Source of the DNA: Ostreibacterium oceani
GTDB lineage: Bacteria; Pseudomonadota; Gammaproteobacteria; Cardiobacteriales; Ostreibacteriaceae
Direction of reading: 5' to 3'
NCBI RefSeq assembly: GCF_009362845.1
Contig: NZ_WHNW01000001.1
Span: 207,889 to 271,888, forward strand
Length of the DNA: 64,000 bases
The notes beneath the pieces were generated by a model. The model made no database searches. It was not told the DNA's origin and saw only the letters and a list, made by a program, of their open reading frames with translations. The translations under genes and the position numbers were made by a program. Position 1 is the first letter of the stretch. Each line of letters begins with the position of its first letter. This document shows positions 62,273 through 64,000 of the stretch, in pieces.

Positions 62273-63537
62273 TATTGACTCCTTGGCGTTAAACCGCACC
62301 AGTTTTCGATAAATCGTGCGTATACTTTGGTAATGTTGCGCAGAGACGCCAGTTCAACATATTCATCAAAGCCATGATAGCCTTGGCCTTTGGGACCATA
62401 AACTAACGTTGGTGTTTGCTGATAAAGCCCATAAAAACGGGCGTCCGTTGTCGCAGTGATGGGGCCTTTTTTCAGTGAGTCATTAAAGACCAGCTGGTGT
62501 GCTGCTGCGAGCACTTTTTCGGCATCAGTGTGTCGTGGCAAACGATAACCTTCGGCTAAAAAACCATGATAACTCAATTCTGGTTGGGCACGCCCTACCA
62601 AGTCGTTGTCTTTTTCTAATTGCTGTAAGACCGCAGCAATTTCGGTTTGTCTTGCTGATAAGTCATCGCCTGGATACATTGCGATGCGCAGATTTAACAC
62701 CGCCCATGAAGGCACCGAAGAGGTCCAGTCACCTGCGTTAAATTGTGCCACATTGAGGTTAATCGGATGCGAATGCTTGGCATAAGCTGCGTGGCTGTGT
62801 TTTTGTGCATTCCATTTTTCTTCAAGCTGTCGATAAGCGGCAATGACTGGCAACATGGCCTCGATGGCATTGACACCAGCGGTTGCTTGCTCGGCATGAA
62901 CAGGCAATCCTTTTAATTTAATCTGGAACCAAATGACGCCCAGTTGTTCTGTGACTAACACCTCATTAAATGGTTCACCAATAATCACCGCGTCGGCTTG
63001 ATAACCCGCGGCCAAACACGCTAATGCGCCATTACCAGTGCATTCTTCCTCGACAACGGATTGTAGGTAGACGGGTGCATCGGGTTGCATGCCTGCGGCA
63101 TGGATAGCCCGTAGCGCGTAAAGCGACGCCACTAAGCCTGCTTTCATATCAGAGCTGCCGCGCCCATATAATTTCCCTTGCTTTACTTCACCGCCATACG
63201 GATCGACCGACCAGCCGGCAAGCGGACCTTCAGGCACTACATCAATATGCCCATTAAAAATTAATGAGCGACCTTTTCCTGTTTGGTTGCCATAATGTCC
63301 AATACGATTAAACATACCGTCATAGGATACGGTCGCTGGTGAAAAGCCACGTAAGTGTGAAATGTTATTTAATTCAATGGGAAGTACATCGACTTGTTGG
63401 GCATCTTTTTGCATTGCCTCGTGCATCATTTTTTGTGCAGTCTCTTCGAGGCCACGCGTTGACTTTGTCGCCACCAAGCTTGATAAAAAGGTAGTTTGCG
63501 CTTCAAATAAATCATCAACCCATTGATCTAAATTCAT
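62272..63537 (-). CDS. M20-family deacylase (ArgE/DapE type)
   Basis: 421 residues, metal-dependent amidohydrolase. Metal ligands are visible in FNGHIDVVPEGPLAGW (His, Asp), GRGSSDMKAGLVASLYAL (bridging Asp) and VVEEECTGNGAL (catalytic and ligand Glu), with HGFDEYVEL near the end. The dimerisation lid lies between about 195 and 310. The substrate is an N-acyl amino acid. Coupling to thiolase by a TAATG overlap and to a CoA-transferase gene upstream resembles the Bacillus yodQ-yodR context, so N-acetyl-beta-lysine is one candidate substrate. Confidence 0.88.
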   Translation of the reverse strand: MNLDQWVDDLFEAQTTFLSSLVATKSTRGLEETAQKMMHEAMQKDAQQVDVLPIELNNISHLRGFSPATVSYDGMFNRIGHYGNQTGKGRSLIFNGHIDVVPEGPLAGWSVDPYGGEVKQGKLYGRGSSDMKAGLVASLYALRAIHAAGMQPDAPVYLQSVVEEECTGNGALACLAAGYQADAVIIGEPFNEVLVTEQLGVIWFQIKLKGLPVHAEQATAGVNAIEAMLPVIAAYRQLEEKWNAQKHSHAAYAKHSHPINLNVAQFNAGDWTSSVPSWAVLNLRIAMYPGDDLSARQTEIAAVLQQLEKDNDLVGRAQPELSYHGFLAEGYRLPRHTDAEKVLAAAHQLVFNDSLKKGPITATTDARFYGLYQQTPTLVYGPKGQGYHGFDEYVELASLRNITKVYARFIENWCGLTPRSQ

Positions 63538-63549
63538 TAAAACCTCCTA

Positions 63550-64000
63550 CTAGGTTAAATCAGGTGCCAATCGAAAGGGTGCTTCAGTGTTGGCTTTGAT
63601 TGCTTCAACGCAATAGCCAGCGAGCGTTTCACGTAATATCAATCCGTCTTTATCAATATCAAAAACCGCTTGCTCGGTGATAATGCGATTAACACAGCGG
63701 TGACTGGTTAGTGGAAAGGTGCAGTGTGACAAAATTTTGGCACGGCCTTGTTTGTCTTGGTGACGCATTAAGACGACGAGTTTTTTGGCACAGCTTGCAA
63801 TTTCAAGCGCCCCGCCCATGCCCGTTTTTTTTGCCCCAGGGACATGCCAATTCGCCAAATCGCCAAATTGTGAGACTTGGAATGCGCCCAAAAACGCCAA
63901 ATCGACATAGCCGCCGCGAATTAAACCAAAAGACAGGGCACTATCAACAAACGAGGCGCCTGGCACCACGTCGACATACGCCCCACCAGCATCCATACAA
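63550..64000 (-). CDS. 3-oxoacid CoA-transferase beta subunit (partial, 5' end outside window)
   Basis: About 149 C-terminal residues, of about 215 expected; the gene continues beyond base 64000. Family segments are VDVVPGASFVDSALSFGLIRGGYVDL split over the start, LGAFQVSQFGDLANWHVPG, KTGMGGALEIASCAKKLVV, HCTFPLT and RIITEQAVFDI. The catalytic Glu lies in the missing part. It ends 12 bp before the deacylase gene, so the three genes form an operon. Confidence 0.9.
   Translation of the reverse strand, partial: CMDAGGAYVDVVPGASFVDSALSFGLIRGGYVDLAFLGAFQVSQFGDLANWHVPGAKKTGMGGALEIASCAKKLVVLMRHQDKQGRAKILSHCTFPLTSHRCVNRIITEQAVFDIDKDGLILRETLAGYCVEAIKANTEAPFRLAPDLT

Overview
The window looks like ordinary chromosome from a gammaproteobacterium. 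The evidence is the CmoA/CmoB pair, an E. coli-type class IIA aldolase, DUF4390-NtrY-NtrX, a short QueF and FtsK with a gamma domain. The gene mix would suit a marine or host-associated lineage near Cardiobacteriales (Ostreibacterium-like), but that placement is an inference. No rRNA, tRNA, CRISPR array or prophage was seen.

Layout. 1-2150: ribH-nusB and a class II aldolase. 2150-5840: Do-family periplasmic protease opposite an OmpR-type two-component system. 5840-7920: DEAD-box helicase behind a promoter with twin palindromes. 8050-8890: secreted protein with an IPTL-CTERM-like tail. 9000-14050: dnaN, dnaA, sucD and sucC, all on the minus strand. 14400-20000: FAD oxidoreductase, RDD protein, ftsK and a small unknown. 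20070-25780: dimethylglycine/sarcosine-type dehydrogenase, etfB, etfA and two lipoproteins, probably one transcription block. 25980-31350: unknown protein, periplasmic PPIase, GspF-like protein, RskA-type anti-sigma, ECF sigma factor and endonuclease III. 31570-34760: wreckage of two transposases, then an A+T-rich islet encoding two unrecognised secreted proteins. 34980-40920: gabT-gabD (GABA to succinate), metY, a HIRAN protein and a class II glutamine amidotransferase. 41160-49960: surface-glycan block with galU, a two-domain glycosyltransferase, a second glycosyltransferase, a methyltransferase, a Tat-exported serine hydrolase and a frameshifted acyltransferase. 50270-55940: ntrX, ntrY, DUF4390 and gamma-glutamyltransferase. 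55960-60280: tRNA wobble-base genes cmoB, cmoA, queF, queE, queD and queC. 60500-64000: a small unknown protein, thiolase, M20 deacylase and CoA-transferase beta subunit (cut by the window edge).

The tRNA block is coherent. queC, queD and queE make preQ0 and QueF reduces it to preQ1. The queC leader carries what I read as a preQ1-I riboswitch, with an extra segment inserted between P1 and the A-rich tail. cmoA and cmoB make the cmo5U wobble base. GabT/GabD, SucC/SucD and the ETF-linked dehydrogenase point to amino-acid and methylated-amine catabolism feeding the TCA cycle and respiratory chain.

The most unusual pattern is at gene ends. At about sixteen of them there are short tandem iterations of 11-17 bp, most starting on, spanning or lying close to the stop codon. 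In the best cases (ftsK, queD) the last five codons including the stop are duplicated in frame. This is not CRISPR and matches no feature class I know.
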